DNA from: Pedobacter cryoconitis
GTDB taxonomy: Bacteria; Bacteroidota; Bacteroidia; Sphingobacteriales; Sphingobacteriaceae
Direction: 5' to 3'
Assembly: GCF_014207135.1 (NCBI RefSeq)
Contig: NZ_JACHCC010000007.1
Location: 186,001 to 250,000, forward strand
Length of the DNA stretch: 64,000 bases
Position 1 is the first letter of the stretch, and every line of letters starts with the position of its first letter. The translations under genes were made by a program, and so were the position numbers. The notes below the pieces were generated by a model. It saw only the letters and a program-made list of their open reading frames with translations, was not told the DNA's origin and ran no database searches. This document shows positions 26,798-36,200 of this stretch, piece after piece.

Positions 26798-27400
26798 ATG
26801 GATAACGGAATATCAAAAGCGGAACGTACCCGGCAGTTTATTATTGAAACCACAGCAGGAATTTTTAATACCAAAGGGTATGCAGGTACCTCGTTGTCTG
26901 ATCTGACGGAAGCAACCCAACTGACCAAAGGGAGTATTTACGGGAACTTCGAAAATAAAGAAGACGTAGCCTTAGCGGTGTTTGATTACAATCTGTCCAG
27001 GGTAAGACTCGCGATTGCAAACCGGATGCAGTTATCCACCAGTTATCACGATAAACTAATGGTTTATGCACAGGTTTATCATAGCTTTAGCGGAGAAGCT
27101 TTTCCTCCGGGAGGATGTCCGATTCTGAATACTGCGATCGAAGCAGATGATACCAATACGCTCTTAAAAGAAAGAGCTGAGAGAGCTGTATCAGAATGGA
27201 AAAATAATATTAAAAGCCTGATTCAGGCAGGAATTAAAAGCGGTGAGTTCAGCGCTGGTACAGAGGTTGATCGTCTGGCTTATTCTATAGTTGCTTTAAT
27301 TGAAGGGGGGATAATGATTGCTAAAATTACAGGGGATCATGCCAACCTGGACAAAGTACTGAAAACGGTAGAACTACTGATTGTTCAGCTTAAAGCATAA
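26798..27400 (+). CDS. TetR/AcrR family transcriptional regulator
   Basis: The 200-residue protein has an N-terminal TetR helix-turn-helix (about residues 10-56: RQFIIETTAGIFNTKGYAGTSLSDL, then TKGSIYGNFENKEDVALAVF). An all-helical ligand-binding domain follows. The FPPGGCPILNTAIEADDTN segment is typical of the TetR_C subfamily that includes AcuR/YxaF-like regulators. It is flanked by a divergent sodium symporter gene and convergent fabF. Either the symporter or a distant target may be controlled; the ligand is unknown. A bidirectional terminator follows immediately. Confidence 0.9.
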   Translation: MDNGISKAERTRQFIIETTAGIFNTKGYAGTSLSDLTEATQLTKGSIYGNFENKEDVALAVFDYNLSRVRLAIANRMQLSTSYHDKLMVYAQVYHSFSGEAFPPGGCPILNTAIEADDTNTLLKERAERAVSEWKNNIKSLIQAGIKSGEFSAGTEVDRLAYSIVALIEGGIMIAKITGDHANLDKVLKTVELLIVQLKA

Positions 27401-27435
27401 AAAAGCCGGAATTGAATTATCAATTCCGGCTTTTT
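27400..27435. terminator. Bidirectional terminator between tetR and fabF
   Basis: AAAAAGCCGGAATTGA and its reverse complement flank a 4-nt ATTA loop at the convergent gene ends. A-rich and T-rich flanks on opposite sides give a T-tract for both directions. Confidence 0.88.
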
Positions 27436-27448
27436 AGCGGGTTATATT

Positions 27449-28693
27449 TTATAGTGATTTGAAAACCACGATTCCATTGTGGCCACCAAAACCAAAAGTA
27501 TTACTCATTGTATTTTTAACTTTTGCAGATACCGCCTCTTTAATCACAATATTTAAATGTGAAGGAATGGCAGGATCAAGTTCGTCTGTATTAATTGTCG
27601 GCGGAATAACACTGTCTCTCATAGAGAGCAGACAGATAATAGCTTCAATTGCACCGGCTGCACCCAGTAAATGGCCAGTCATAGATTTTGTTGCACTAAT
27701 TAACAGGTTATTTTTATCTGTTCCCAGCAGATTGGTTACTGCCTTGGTTTCAGAAAGATCTCCAACTGGTGTTGAAGTAGCATGTGTATTTAAATAGTTA
27801 ATATCATGTATGCTCAAACCAGCTTCTTCCAGTGCTAATTTCATCGCATGAGAAGCGCCCAAACCTTCAGGATGTGTTGCCGTCATATGATAAGCATCAG
27901 CTGTCATTGCTGCACCACCAATTTCACCATAGATAGTCGCACCGCGTTTTACAGCATGCTCATATTCTTCCAGTACTAATGCACCGGCACCTTCGCCCAT
28001 GACAAAACCATCACGTTTAACATCAAATGGTTTTGAAGCTGTTTCAGGAGTATCGTTTTGTGCAGACATAGCTTTCATTGCACAGAAACCACCAACTGAT
28101 GAAGCTGAGATTGGTGCCTCAGATCCGCCGGTAACTATAATTTTTGCTTTGCCCATACGGATATAGGTAAAGGCATCCATAATTGCTGTGTTTGAAGTAG
28201 CACAGGCAGATACAGTAGTATAATTAATACCCATGTAACCATTACGGATGGAAATCATTCCTGATGCCATGTTTGCAATCAGTTTTGGAACGAAAAAAGG
28301 GCTGTAACGTGGTGTACCATTACCTAGCGCAAACTCTGCAGATTGCTGCTCGAAGGTATCCATTCCACCCTGGCCTGATCCCCAGATTACACCCACATCA
28401 AAAGGGTTCATTTTTTCAAATTCAAAACCCGAATCTTTGATCGCTTCATCAGATGCCACCAATGCGTATTGAGTAAAACGGTCTGTTCTTTTAATATCTG
28501 ACCGGTCTAAGTATTTTGTAACGTCATAATCCTTGAGTTCACAAGCAAATTGCGTGCGGAAAAGGGAAGCATCGAAACGGGTAATTTTTGCTGCTCCGCT
28601 TTTACCTGCTACGGTATTGCTCCAGAAAGTATTTACATCATTTCCTAAAGGGGTTAAAGCCCCGATCCCTGTGATAACAACTCTTTTTAACAT
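27449..28693 (-). CDS. fabF: Beta-ketoacyl-ACP synthase II
   Basis: The protein begins MLKRVVITGIGALTPLG when started at the ATG at 28693 (414 residues). An ATG two codons upstream (28699) is less like family members. The thiolase-fold catalytic triad is visible: Cys164 in TTVSACATSN, His in NTHATSTPVGD and His in KSMTGHLLGAAGAIEA. The GFGGHNG loop stands near the C-terminus. It elongates acyl-ACP in type II fatty-acid synthesis using malonyl-ACP. No acpP or fab gene adjoins it, and a bidirectional terminator follows, so it appears monocistronic. A -7 match lies about 50 bp upstream. Because it is isolated, it might be a second FabF with a specialised role, though its motifs are ordinary. Confidence 0.94.
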   Translation of the reverse strand: MLKRVVITGIGALTPLGNDVNTFWSNTVAGKSGAAKITRFDASLFRTQFACELKDYDVTKYLDRSDIKRTDRFTQYALVASDEAIKDSGFEFEKMNPFDVGVIWGSGQGGMDTFEQQSAEFALGNGTPRYSPFFVPKLIANMASGMISIRNGYMGINYTTVSACATSNTAIMDAFTYIRMGKAKIIVTGGSEAPISASSVGGFCAMKAMSAQNDTPETASKPFDVKRDGFVMGEGAGALVLEEYEHAVKRGATIYGEIGGAAMTADAYHMTATHPEGLGASHAMKLALEEAGLSIHDINYLNTHATSTPVGDLSETKAVTNLLGTDKNNLLISATKSMTGHLLGAAGAIEAIICLLSMRDSVIPPTINTDELDPAIPSHLNIVIKEAVSAKVKNTMSNTFGFGGHNGIVVFKSL

Positions 28694-28749
28694 ATGCATT
28701 TATATAAATTAATGATTGATCATTGCCTTACAGCACTGATTAACTCTCA

Positions 28750-28777
28750 CAAAAGTAAGATTATATTTAATACCCAA
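28750..28777 (-). promoter_or_regulatory. Promoter of fabF (Bacteroidota type)
   Basis: On the minus strand TACTTTTG (28750-28757) matches the TAnnTTTG -7 consensus exactly. A TTG (28775-28777) lies 17 bp further upstream as a -33 element. It would give a 5' leader of roughly 50 nt before fabF. Confidence 0.6.
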
Positions 28778-28933
28778 TGGTATAAAACTGTGTCACATAC
28801 ACAGATTCTCCATTCTGACGCGAAAATACAAATATTAAAATCAAATTAATTTGTTTGTGAAGGTTTTTAGCTGAAACATTTTAGATACTCTCTGAATTTA
28901 ACTTGTAAATGTTAAACAGGGTCTGAAATTTAA

Positions 28934-28966
28934 TTGACGAAATACGCTGAGTCTATATTATATTTG
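28934..28966 (+). promoter_or_regulatory. Promoter of the cupin gene (Bacteroidota type)
   Basis: TATATTTG at 28959-28966 is an exact TAnnTTTG match, with TTG at 28934-28936 and a 22-bp spacer. The start codon at 28989 follows 22 bp later, which leaves a short leader. Confidence 0.65.
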
Positions 28967-28988
28967 AACATTAAAATATTTAAAGATA

Positions 28989-29486
28989 ATGTCAGATCAG
29001 AAAAAAGAAATATTCGACAGTGTTGCTCAGCGACTCAAAATTGAAGGTTTTAACGTAGTTAATCGTGATGAGACCCGTCCATGGGGTGGTTTTTTTGTTA
29101 TTGATGAAGCTCAAGCACAACAGTTTGCCAATGTTTATTTTGACGGACTAAATGTTGAAGAACTGAAAATTTCAGGAAAATTAAGCCCTAAAATATTAAT
29201 TGTAGCTCCAGATACGCGTTTATCATGGCAGTATCACCATCGCCGTGCAGAAATATGGAGAGTAGTGAGTGGTACTGTTGGCGTGATTACCAGTGATACT
29301 GATGAACAGGGCGAAGTTAAACAACTGGCACCTGAACAGACTATCAAATTGAAACAAGGAGAAAGACACCGTCTGGTAGGTTTGGATGACTGGGGAATTG
29401 TTTCTGAAATCTGGCAGCATACTGATCCTTCCAATCCGTCTGATGAATCTGATATCGTTCGTGTATCAGACGATTTCGGCAGATAA
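28989..29486 (+). CDS. Cupin-domain protein, mannose-6-phosphate isomerase type II-like
   Basis: The 165-residue protein consists of one cupin barrel resembling the isomerase domain of bifunctional AlgA-type enzymes. Recognisable parts are RDETRPWGGFFVID near residue 23, KILIVAPDTRLSWQYHHRRAEIWRVVSGTVGVI (the metal-binding HHRRAEIW with two His and Glu) and KLKQGERHRLVG with the later His. The nucleotidyltransferase half of AlgA is absent. Such short proteins are often labelled phosphoheptose isomerase or mannose-6-phosphate isomerase; the actual substrate is unverified. It has its own promoter and terminator, so it is a single-gene unit. Confidence 0.82.
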   Translation: MSDQKKEIFDSVAQRLKIEGFNVVNRDETRPWGGFFVIDEAQAQQFANVYFDGLNVEELKISGKLSPKILIVAPDTRLSWQYHHRRAEIWRVVSGTVGVITSDTDEQGEVKQLAPEQTIKLKQGERHRLVGLDDWGIVSEIWQHTDPSNPSDESDIVRVSDDFGR

Positions 29487-29496
29487 ATTATATTGC

Positions 29497-29538
29497 AGCC
29501 TGTACTTCACCGGATTCGAAGTACAGGCTTTTTATTTT
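29497..29538 (+). terminator. Terminator of the cupin gene
   Basis: AGCCTGTACTTC and GAAGTACAGGCT form a perfect 12-bp stem with a 9-nt loop (29497-29529), followed by TTTTTATTTT. It begins 11 bp after the stop codon. Confidence 0.92.
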
Positions 29539-29620
29539 CTCCTTTCTTTCTGAATTTTATCGTTGTATAACATCAAATTTATATTCAGGATATTCCGCGT
29601 CAAATCCCTTTTCTTTTCCC

Positions 29621-29628
29621 TACTTTTG
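29621..29628 (+). promoter_or_regulatory. Probable -7 element of the desaturase gene
   Basis: TACTTTTG matches TAnnTTTG exactly and lies about 50 bp upstream of the desaturase ATG. No clear -33 TTG is found at the usual distance, so confidence is moderate. Confidence 0.45.
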
Positions 29629-29679
29629 TGCCGCAAACATCCGGCTGGATGTATTTTGCGTTAGTATACCCAATCCAAT

Positions 29680-30408
29680 ATGATCATTTTAATATTTTTT
29701 CTGCTGCACTGGTTTCTTTCACTTTTTTCACAAACCTTCTTTCTGCATCGTTATGCTTCTCATAAGATGTTTAAAATGAATACTTTCTGGGAAAAGTTTT
29801 TCTATACCATTACATTTTTGTCACAAGGGTCTTCTTTTCTGAACCCAAGGGCCTATGCGATACTACATCGTATGCATCATGCCTTCAGTGACACTGAAAA
29901 AGATCCGCATTCTCCACATTTTGTGAAAGATGTATGGGGGATGATGATCCAGACTAAAAATATTTATCTGAATTATGCCAAATATAATGAAGAGCCTGAA
30001 GAGCAGTTCCGTGATAAATATCCATCATGGCCGCTGATTGATAAAATTGGTGATTCATGGATTACACGAATGGTGTTTATCAGTTTTTATGTCTGGTTTT
30101 ATGTAACCTTCGCTACTGCATGGTGGATGTTTTTATTGTTACCAATACATTTCCTGATGGGACCTTTACATGGGGCTATTGTAAACTGGTGCGGACATAA
30201 ATATGGTTATTCAAATCACGATAATAATGATCATAGTAAAAATTCTCTTCCACTGGATTTCCTGATGATGGGTGAATTATTTCAGAATAATCATCATAAA
30301 AAACCTAATAACCCAAACTTCGCCTCTAAATGGTTTGAATTTGATCCAACCTATCCGCTGATGAAAGTCATGCACTGGTTGCATATTATCAGAATCAGAA
30401 AAACCTAA
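29680..30408 (+). CDS. Acyl-CoA (delta-9 type) fatty-acid desaturase
   Basis: The 242-residue membrane protein shows the di-iron His boxes of this family: HRYASHK near residue 25, HRMHHAFSD near residue 62, and NNHHKKPNN near residue 206, with WCGHKYG just before. Helices flank the boxes. It would insert a cis double bond in membrane fatty acids using oxygen and reduced electron carriers. It is short compared with the roughly 300-residue eukaryotic-like forms but close to other Bacteroidota members. It stands alone between a promoter and a gene with a separate start. It may work in the same pathway as fabF nearby. Confidence 0.9.
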   Translation: MIILIFFLLHWFLSLFSQTFFLHRYASHKMFKMNTFWEKFFYTITFLSQGSSFLNPRAYAILHRMHHAFSDTEKDPHSPHFVKDVWGMMIQTKNIYLNYAKYNEEPEEQFRDKYPSWPLIDKIGDSWITRMVFISFYVWFYVTFATAWWMFLLLPIHFLMGPLHGAIVNWCGHKYGYSNHDNNDHSKNSLPLDFLMMGELFQNNHHKKPNNPNFASKWFEFDPTYPLMKVMHWLHIIRIRKT

Positions 30409-30517
30409 ATTTAAACAAGCTTTAAAAATATTTTTCTTTTGGTTAGGAGATTGGCTCGTTTTTAGCAACAGTATATATTAGAAGATTATTCCGATATTAC
30501 CCGCTACCAGTACTAAT

Positions 30518-33175
30518 TTGAAAATACAGACAAGTCTCCTTTTATTTATAGCGCTAAACCTGTTTCTACAGCTGAAATCAAATGCACAGAGCCAGGTTAA
30601 ATTACTTGGGGTTGTTCTTGATACAACAAAGACAGGTATTCCTGATGCACACGTCCGGCTGATTGCAGGCCGGGATACTTTAACCGGTAACACAGAATCT
30701 TCTGGTAAATTTCATTTTTCCGGGCTTAAATATGGTACTGTAACATTGCTGGTCAGAGGAATAGGCTATCAGCCTTATGAGACTAGCTTTGTGCTGAAAG
30801 AAGGGGAGGGACCGGAACAAATCTTACCTGTGATTGTCTTAAAATCATCTGTATTTCAATTAAAGGAAGTGGTAATCAAAGGTGCTGTGGTCCCAATGAA
30901 GGTCAAACAGGATACTGTTGAATTTAATGCTGAGGCTTATACCGTTCGTGACAATGACAGGGTAGAAGATTTGCTGAAGCAATTGCCCGGTGTAGAGATC
31001 GATAAAGATGGTAATGTGGTTTCGGCAGGTAAAACATTGACTAAAATACGGGTAAACGGGAAGGATTTCTTTACGAGCAATGTAAAGGAATTCATTTCGC
31101 AGTTGCCGGCTGGAGTAGTCTCTAAAATTCAGTTTATCGACGATTATGGGGATAAGGCCAATTTTACAGGAATTAAAACCGGAGAACCCCAGAAGATGCT
31201 AAACCTGGTGCTCAAATCGGATCGCAACGAAGCACAATTTGGTTCTGCAAATGCGAGTGCGGGAACTAATGACAGGTACGCCCTGAACCTCAATGGCTAT
31301 TTATGGAGGGGTTCCAAACAGATTGGTCTAAATGCAGGGGCCAGTAATACCAATACTGGTGCGGGAATTAATACCAACTCGAATTTGGGAGTCAATTATA
31401 GGAATAAGGTTGGTAAAGATTGGATGTTTGGCGGAAGTTATGACTATGGTTACAGCAAGAATGAGAGTGTGCAGCAAAGTTATATGGAGACGGTAAACTC
31501 AATGGGGACTATTTATAATAATTCGTCAAACAATAATTCTTCCAGGGGTAATAATCATAATTTTGATCTTAACCTCGAATCTGTTAATCAGGAGAACTTC
31601 ATCCGAGGAGGAATCCGTGGGGCCCTGCAGGGAACTAACAGTATTTCTGCAACGGATGCTATACAGTCCGGGGCAATCCGGCAGGATCTGAATACGCAAC
31701 GGATAAGTAAACAGAAATCGCCAAACCTGAATGTCGATTTCACGATTGCACGTAAACTTAAAAAAACAGGTAGAAACTTTTCGGTAAGCCTATATGGTGG
31801 TACGGGAAATGCCAGCCAGAATAATGATCTTAACAATCAGATCAGGTACTATGATCCTGAGACCGGCAATGCGGTCAAAGATTCTTTGCTGCATCAGCTG
31901 GTTGATAACCGTAACCGGACTACTAACCTGTCGGCGAATCTGAGCTATACCGAACCATTAGGCCGTAAAAATGATACCCTGGTCAGAAGAAGTATAGATG
32001 TCACTTATTTGTTTTCGCTAAATCATATTCATAATGATCTGGATACTAAAAATATTGATCAGACGGGTGTTGTCAGTAGTGTGGATTCTTTAAGTAACAG
32101 CTATAGCTCTTCCTTTAGTAAACATATTTTTGGTTTGAATTACCGGTATGAAAGTAAAAAACTTCATTATACGCTGGGAATTACAGCCCAGCCTAACTTG
32201 CTGACTGGTGCATATGAAGGGAGGACAGATCGGATTTACAAGGCAGGGTTTAATATAGCACCGGTGGCCCGTTTTGTTTATACTACATCTTCCAGAAATC
32301 ATTTTAGTGGTTTTTATGCCGGAAATAGTGTTGATCCTAATTTTAATCAGTTACAGCCTGTCAGGGATACCCGGAACCTTCAGAATATCATTGTAGGAAA
32401 CCCCGAGTTAAGAGCCGCATTTAATCATATGCTGAACTTTAGTTATACGCGTAGCGGGGTAGAGACCGGCAGTACATTCCAGGTTGGGTTAAGGGGTAAT
32501 TTAGTACAGGATCAGGTGGTATCCAATACCATTCTTGTACCTGACGTATTAGACAGCCGGAAACAGGAAACTCACTTTCTGAATACGAACGGCAATTATA
32601 GTTTTGGCAGTAATTACTACTGGACACTACCGGTCGGCCAGAAGAAGTATATACTGGAGGCAACAGGTGGAGTGAATTATAGTCATCGGATATCTTTTAC
32701 TGAGCAGATGAAGAATATAGGGAAAGGTATTAACCTGAATCAGCGGATCGGGGCCAGAATGAACAGAAAATGGATCATGTTGTATACCAGTGCCAGCTAT
32801 AATTATAATAATAACGTATACTCTATACCGGGCTCCAATGCAAATACTATTCAAAACTGGGTATTCAGTATGGACAGCCGGGTTTATCTGTTTAAGAGTC
32901 TGATCCTTGGATTTAATGCAGGGAAAACTGTCAATCAGGGTTATTCACTGGCTACGACCAACCCTCTTCTAATTAACGCTTCTGTAGAAAAAACTTTTTT
33001 TAAGGATAAACGCGCCAGTCTGAAACTGGAAGGGAATGACCTGTTAAACCAGGGGAACAACCTGAGCAGATCTGTTACCGATAATTCGGTTACAGAAAGC
33101 AGGACTAATCAGGTTACCCGGTATCTGTTACTGAGTTTTACCTGGCGGTTGCAGAGTTTTGCAGGTGTGGATTAA
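30518..33175 (+). CDS. TonB-dependent-receptor-like outer-membrane beta-barrel protein (TTG start)
   Basis: The 885-residue protein needs the TTG at 30518 as start, because the next codons form its signal peptide (LLLFIALNLFLQLKSNAQ). A carboxypeptidase-regulatory-like domain follows (about 25-110: GVVLDTTKTGIPDAHVRLI, GIGYQPYETSF). A plug-like domain comes next (115-230) with RVEDLLKQLPGVEIDKDGNV, TLTKIRVNGKDFF and IQFIDDYGDKANFTG, and then a long barrel rich in Asn, Ser and Tyr. This layout is the outer-membrane beta-barrel (OMP_b-brl_3-like) group of Bacteroidota, which resembles TonB receptors but lacks a clear TonB box and has no SusD partner. Its function is unknown; it may act in transport or surface assembly. 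It ends at a strong terminator. Confidence 0.88.
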   Translation: MKIQTSLLLFIALNLFLQLKSNAQSQVKLLGVVLDTTKTGIPDAHVRLIAGRDTLTGNTESSGKFHFSGLKYGTVTLLVRGIGYQPYETSFVLKEGEGPEQILPVIVLKSSVFQLKEVVIKGAVVPMKVKQDTVEFNAEAYTVRDNDRVEDLLKQLPGVEIDKDGNVVSAGKTLTKIRVNGKDFFTSNVKEFISQLPAGVVSKIQFIDDYGDKANFTGIKTGEPQKMLNLVLKSDRNEAQFGSANASAGTNDRYALNLNGYLWRGSKQIGLNAGASNTNTGAGINTNSNLGVNYRNKVGKDWMFGGSYDYGYSKNESVQQSYMETVNSMGTIYNNSSNNNSSRGNNHNFDLNLESVNQENFIRGGIRGALQGTNSISATDAIQSGAIRQDLNTQRISKQKSPNLNVDFTIARKLKKTGRNFSVSLYGGTGNASQNNDLNNQIRYYDPETGNAVKDSLLHQLVDNRNRTTNLSANLSYTEPLGRKNDTLVRRSIDVTYLFSLNHIHNDLDTKNIDQTGVVSSVDSLSNSYSSSFSKHIFGLNYRYESKKLHYTLGITAQPNLLTGAYEGRTDRIYKAGFNIAPVARFVYTTSSRNHFSGFYAGNSVDPNFNQLQPVRDTRNLQNIIVGNPELRAAFNHMLNFSYTRSGVETGSTFQVGLRGNLVQDQVVSNTILVPDVLDSRKQETHFLNTNGNYSFGSNYYWTLPVGQKKYILEATGGVNYSHRISFTEQMKNIGKGINLNQRIGARMNRKWIMLYTSASYNYNNNVYSIPGSNANTIQNWVFSMDSRVYLFKSLILGFNAGKTVNQGYSLATTNPLLINASVEKTFFKDKRASLKLEGNDLLNQGNNLSRSVTDNSVTESRTNQVTRYLLLSFTWRLQSFAGVD

Positions 33176-33192
33176 TCTGTTTCCGGAGGTAT

Positions 33193-33241
33193 AAAAAAAG
33201 AGGTTGATCATTTTTTTATAAATGATCCAACCTCTTTTTTT
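33193..33241. terminator. Bidirectional terminator between the barrel-protein and RHS genes
   Basis: AGAGGTTG-ATCATTT pairs with AAATGAT-CCAACCTCT around an A/T loop, flanked by seven A on the left and seven T on the right. Both convergent genes end within 25 bp of it. Confidence 0.88.
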
Positions 33242-33262
33242 GACTATGATCAGAATTGATGG

Positions 33263-36200
33263 TTATTGGTTCTGATAATGATAATCTGTGTGTTTGATGA
33301 TATTCCGGTTATTATCTTTGATATTGATCAAACGCTGCAATCCGTCATATTCGTAATATGTTGTCATATTCTTACTGTCCGTAGAGCTTGTCATACCTAC
33401 CAGCGGATCATAAGTATATGTTGTCATTTGTGCGTTTGAAGGATAGAAACAAACATCATCAATCTGACCTGCAGGAATACTGATACTATAGGTACTAGCA
33501 GCTACGTTTACTGGTGAAGTCTGTAAGGACCAGGTGTTATCTGAAGCTGATTTTAACCAATAGGTAAGTATATAGCTACCTGCATCCAATCCGCTCAGGG
33601 CTTTTGAATATCCACCTGTATAACTGTAATGACCTGTTTTACTATCATTCACAGTGCTGTTTCCATTGCCATTTTCAAAGCTATCATAGAAAATGTCCTG
33701 ATTTTTGGCATTATTGGCCTGGGCTACCAGGTAAGTGCCATTATAGTCCCATTGGTATGCACTATGGGCTCCTCCGGTTTTTGATTGTTCTAAAAGATTA
33801 CCACTTGCATCATAAGCGTAAAATTGCTCCCTTGCTTCCAATGAAGTAGTACCTGTCTGCACGTTGATTTGCTGAGGACGGACGATATTAGAAGAGAAGG
33901 CCTGGTAATCAGTTTTGATTTTTTCTGTCTGAGTTCCATCGACAGTCGTTGTGACGTCAACTTTAGAAGCAATGACATTTTTATCCTGCATATAAGCTAT
34001 TGCTTTATCTGTCGCTGGCAAATTATTCTCAGCTGTAGCATAACACTGAGTAAATTGAGATACACAAGTGTTGTAAAGGGATGCCAGTTGTTTAACTGAA
34101 CTCGTATAAACGGCTTCATACTGGTCATAACCTGTGCGGTCCTGTTTACCAACAGCCGCCCATTGATCCTGATCTTTTTGCTGGTTTAATGCCAGTAACT
34201 GCTGATTAAAAGAGGTAACACAGCTTTGCAGGTTACAACTTGCCTGGTAGTTATAATCCAGTGGGTATTTTATAGTTTGTATCTTAATTTTCTGATCACT
34301 GTTTTTTGTTGTAATCCTGGTTGGGAGCATGTGGGCATAATTGTCATAATTATAATCAATCTCGGAGGATACCGGATTTTGACCATTGAGATCAAAATTC
34401 GTAGTGACGGTTGAACTTAATAGTGGTCTTACAACATGGTAGTAATAGGGTAGTATATGAAAATAATTCATAAAAGATTGTCCAAATATCGGACAGCCAA
34501 AACTGTAATTTGATGGTGAGTCTCCGCCGGTTATTTCATTTGGCATTCTATAATTACCAGTGCGGCTGGCTAATTCCTGAAAATTAAAATCAGTATAAGC
34601 AGCATAAAATTTGATACTGTCCCTACCCGGAGTATCACCTGCAAAATCGTTGACATTGTTATAGGTATTGGTAACCTGGTTGATTAATACCGGACTACCA
34701 TTGCTGTCATTTTTATAGATCTTTTTATCCAGCAATTGTGAACGGATAAGGTCTCTGTCCAAACGGAAAAATGGAAACCAGTGATCAACAAAATCTCTTG
34801 CAGTATTAAAGGTGTACACGGTTTTACCTGATGTGGTATTGTTGTTGCCAGTCATTACCTCTTCTACTTCCTGATAAGAAACCGAACTGTTAGAACTACC
34901 ACCTACCGGAATACTGATTCCTTCACCATATATCTTGCTCCGGTCTCCCATACCGTAATGGTAAAAAGAGGTGCCGGTTATACTGGTCGCATTTGATTGT
35001 AGAAGGTATTGGCTTTTTGTTAGTGCACTTAACATGTAACCTATATTTCCCTGGTAAACTTCAGAGTTAAAATAAGGTTTAGTGTAATTATAAGTTTTAG
35101 TCAGGGTACTGCCTTTCCCATCATTGTGTTGTATCTGACGTATGCGTAATCCGCCAGCAAGAACTGTTTTAAGCGCTGGCAGGGTGGTAGCGTTATAAGG
35201 ATAGGATTCTATAACTGATGCATTTAATCTGTAATATGGCGTTTGGTTATAGTTGCTGATCAGACCGGGGGTAGGAAAATATAATCTGTATTGATGTGTA
35301 ACATCCAAAGTATACGTGTCTTTAGCATCATAGGTCTTTGAATCGTTAAAATGACCGAGATTTAGTGCAGCAACCAATTGGTTTAGCGTAATATCATATA
35401 GATAGAGTAGTGCTAAACTAGATGTACAACTACCAGAATGGCAATATACACTAGCTGTAAAAGTCATTACAACATTAGGCGTTTTTGGCTGGAAGGTTAG
35501 TGATACGCCAGAGACCGGGTCATTAGGCACCATATCAAAATTAGTCATACCATGTACTGTAGGGGGAATATAGAGAACTGTATCGGTATTTACGGTTGTT
35601 GTGATTTGATTTGGCTCCATGGTGAAATTCGTATTACCCCCGGTTGGGTATGTTATTCCTGTCAATGACCCTTTCTTTGAATTTTCGGCATTTACCGCTC
35701 TTTTTTCCGGAGCAGGTACAAAGTCCTGAGGTGGTAAAACCCCATATGTTAATTTTACGTCACTTGGTGATTTGACTAGTAACATATCTGAGTTACCATT
35801 TCCATTATAAAACCCCCACAAATCCTGATCAAAAGTGAAATCGGGTGGAGCATCAGAAGAATAATAAGTGAATTTATAGGGGGGATTTGTCTTGGTAGCA
35901 ACATTATTCACATAACCAGTTTCCATAATACTATCCAGTCTGGTACGGGTGCAATTTTGAAACTGGGACTGATAGATCTGCAATGATTTGATTTCGCTGG
36001 AGACATTATTTACGTTATTATAAATATCTATCTTATTTAACCTACTGGTCGTATTGTCATAGGTGAAATGGACCTTCCCATTAACACTGGTTATTTCCTT
36101 AAGCCTGGAGGTGTTAAGTGTATAGTCTGTGATCCCGTTACGTACAGTCATGCCTGCAGCACCAGGAGTAAATGTAATAGCTGAATAAACAGATTGTGCC

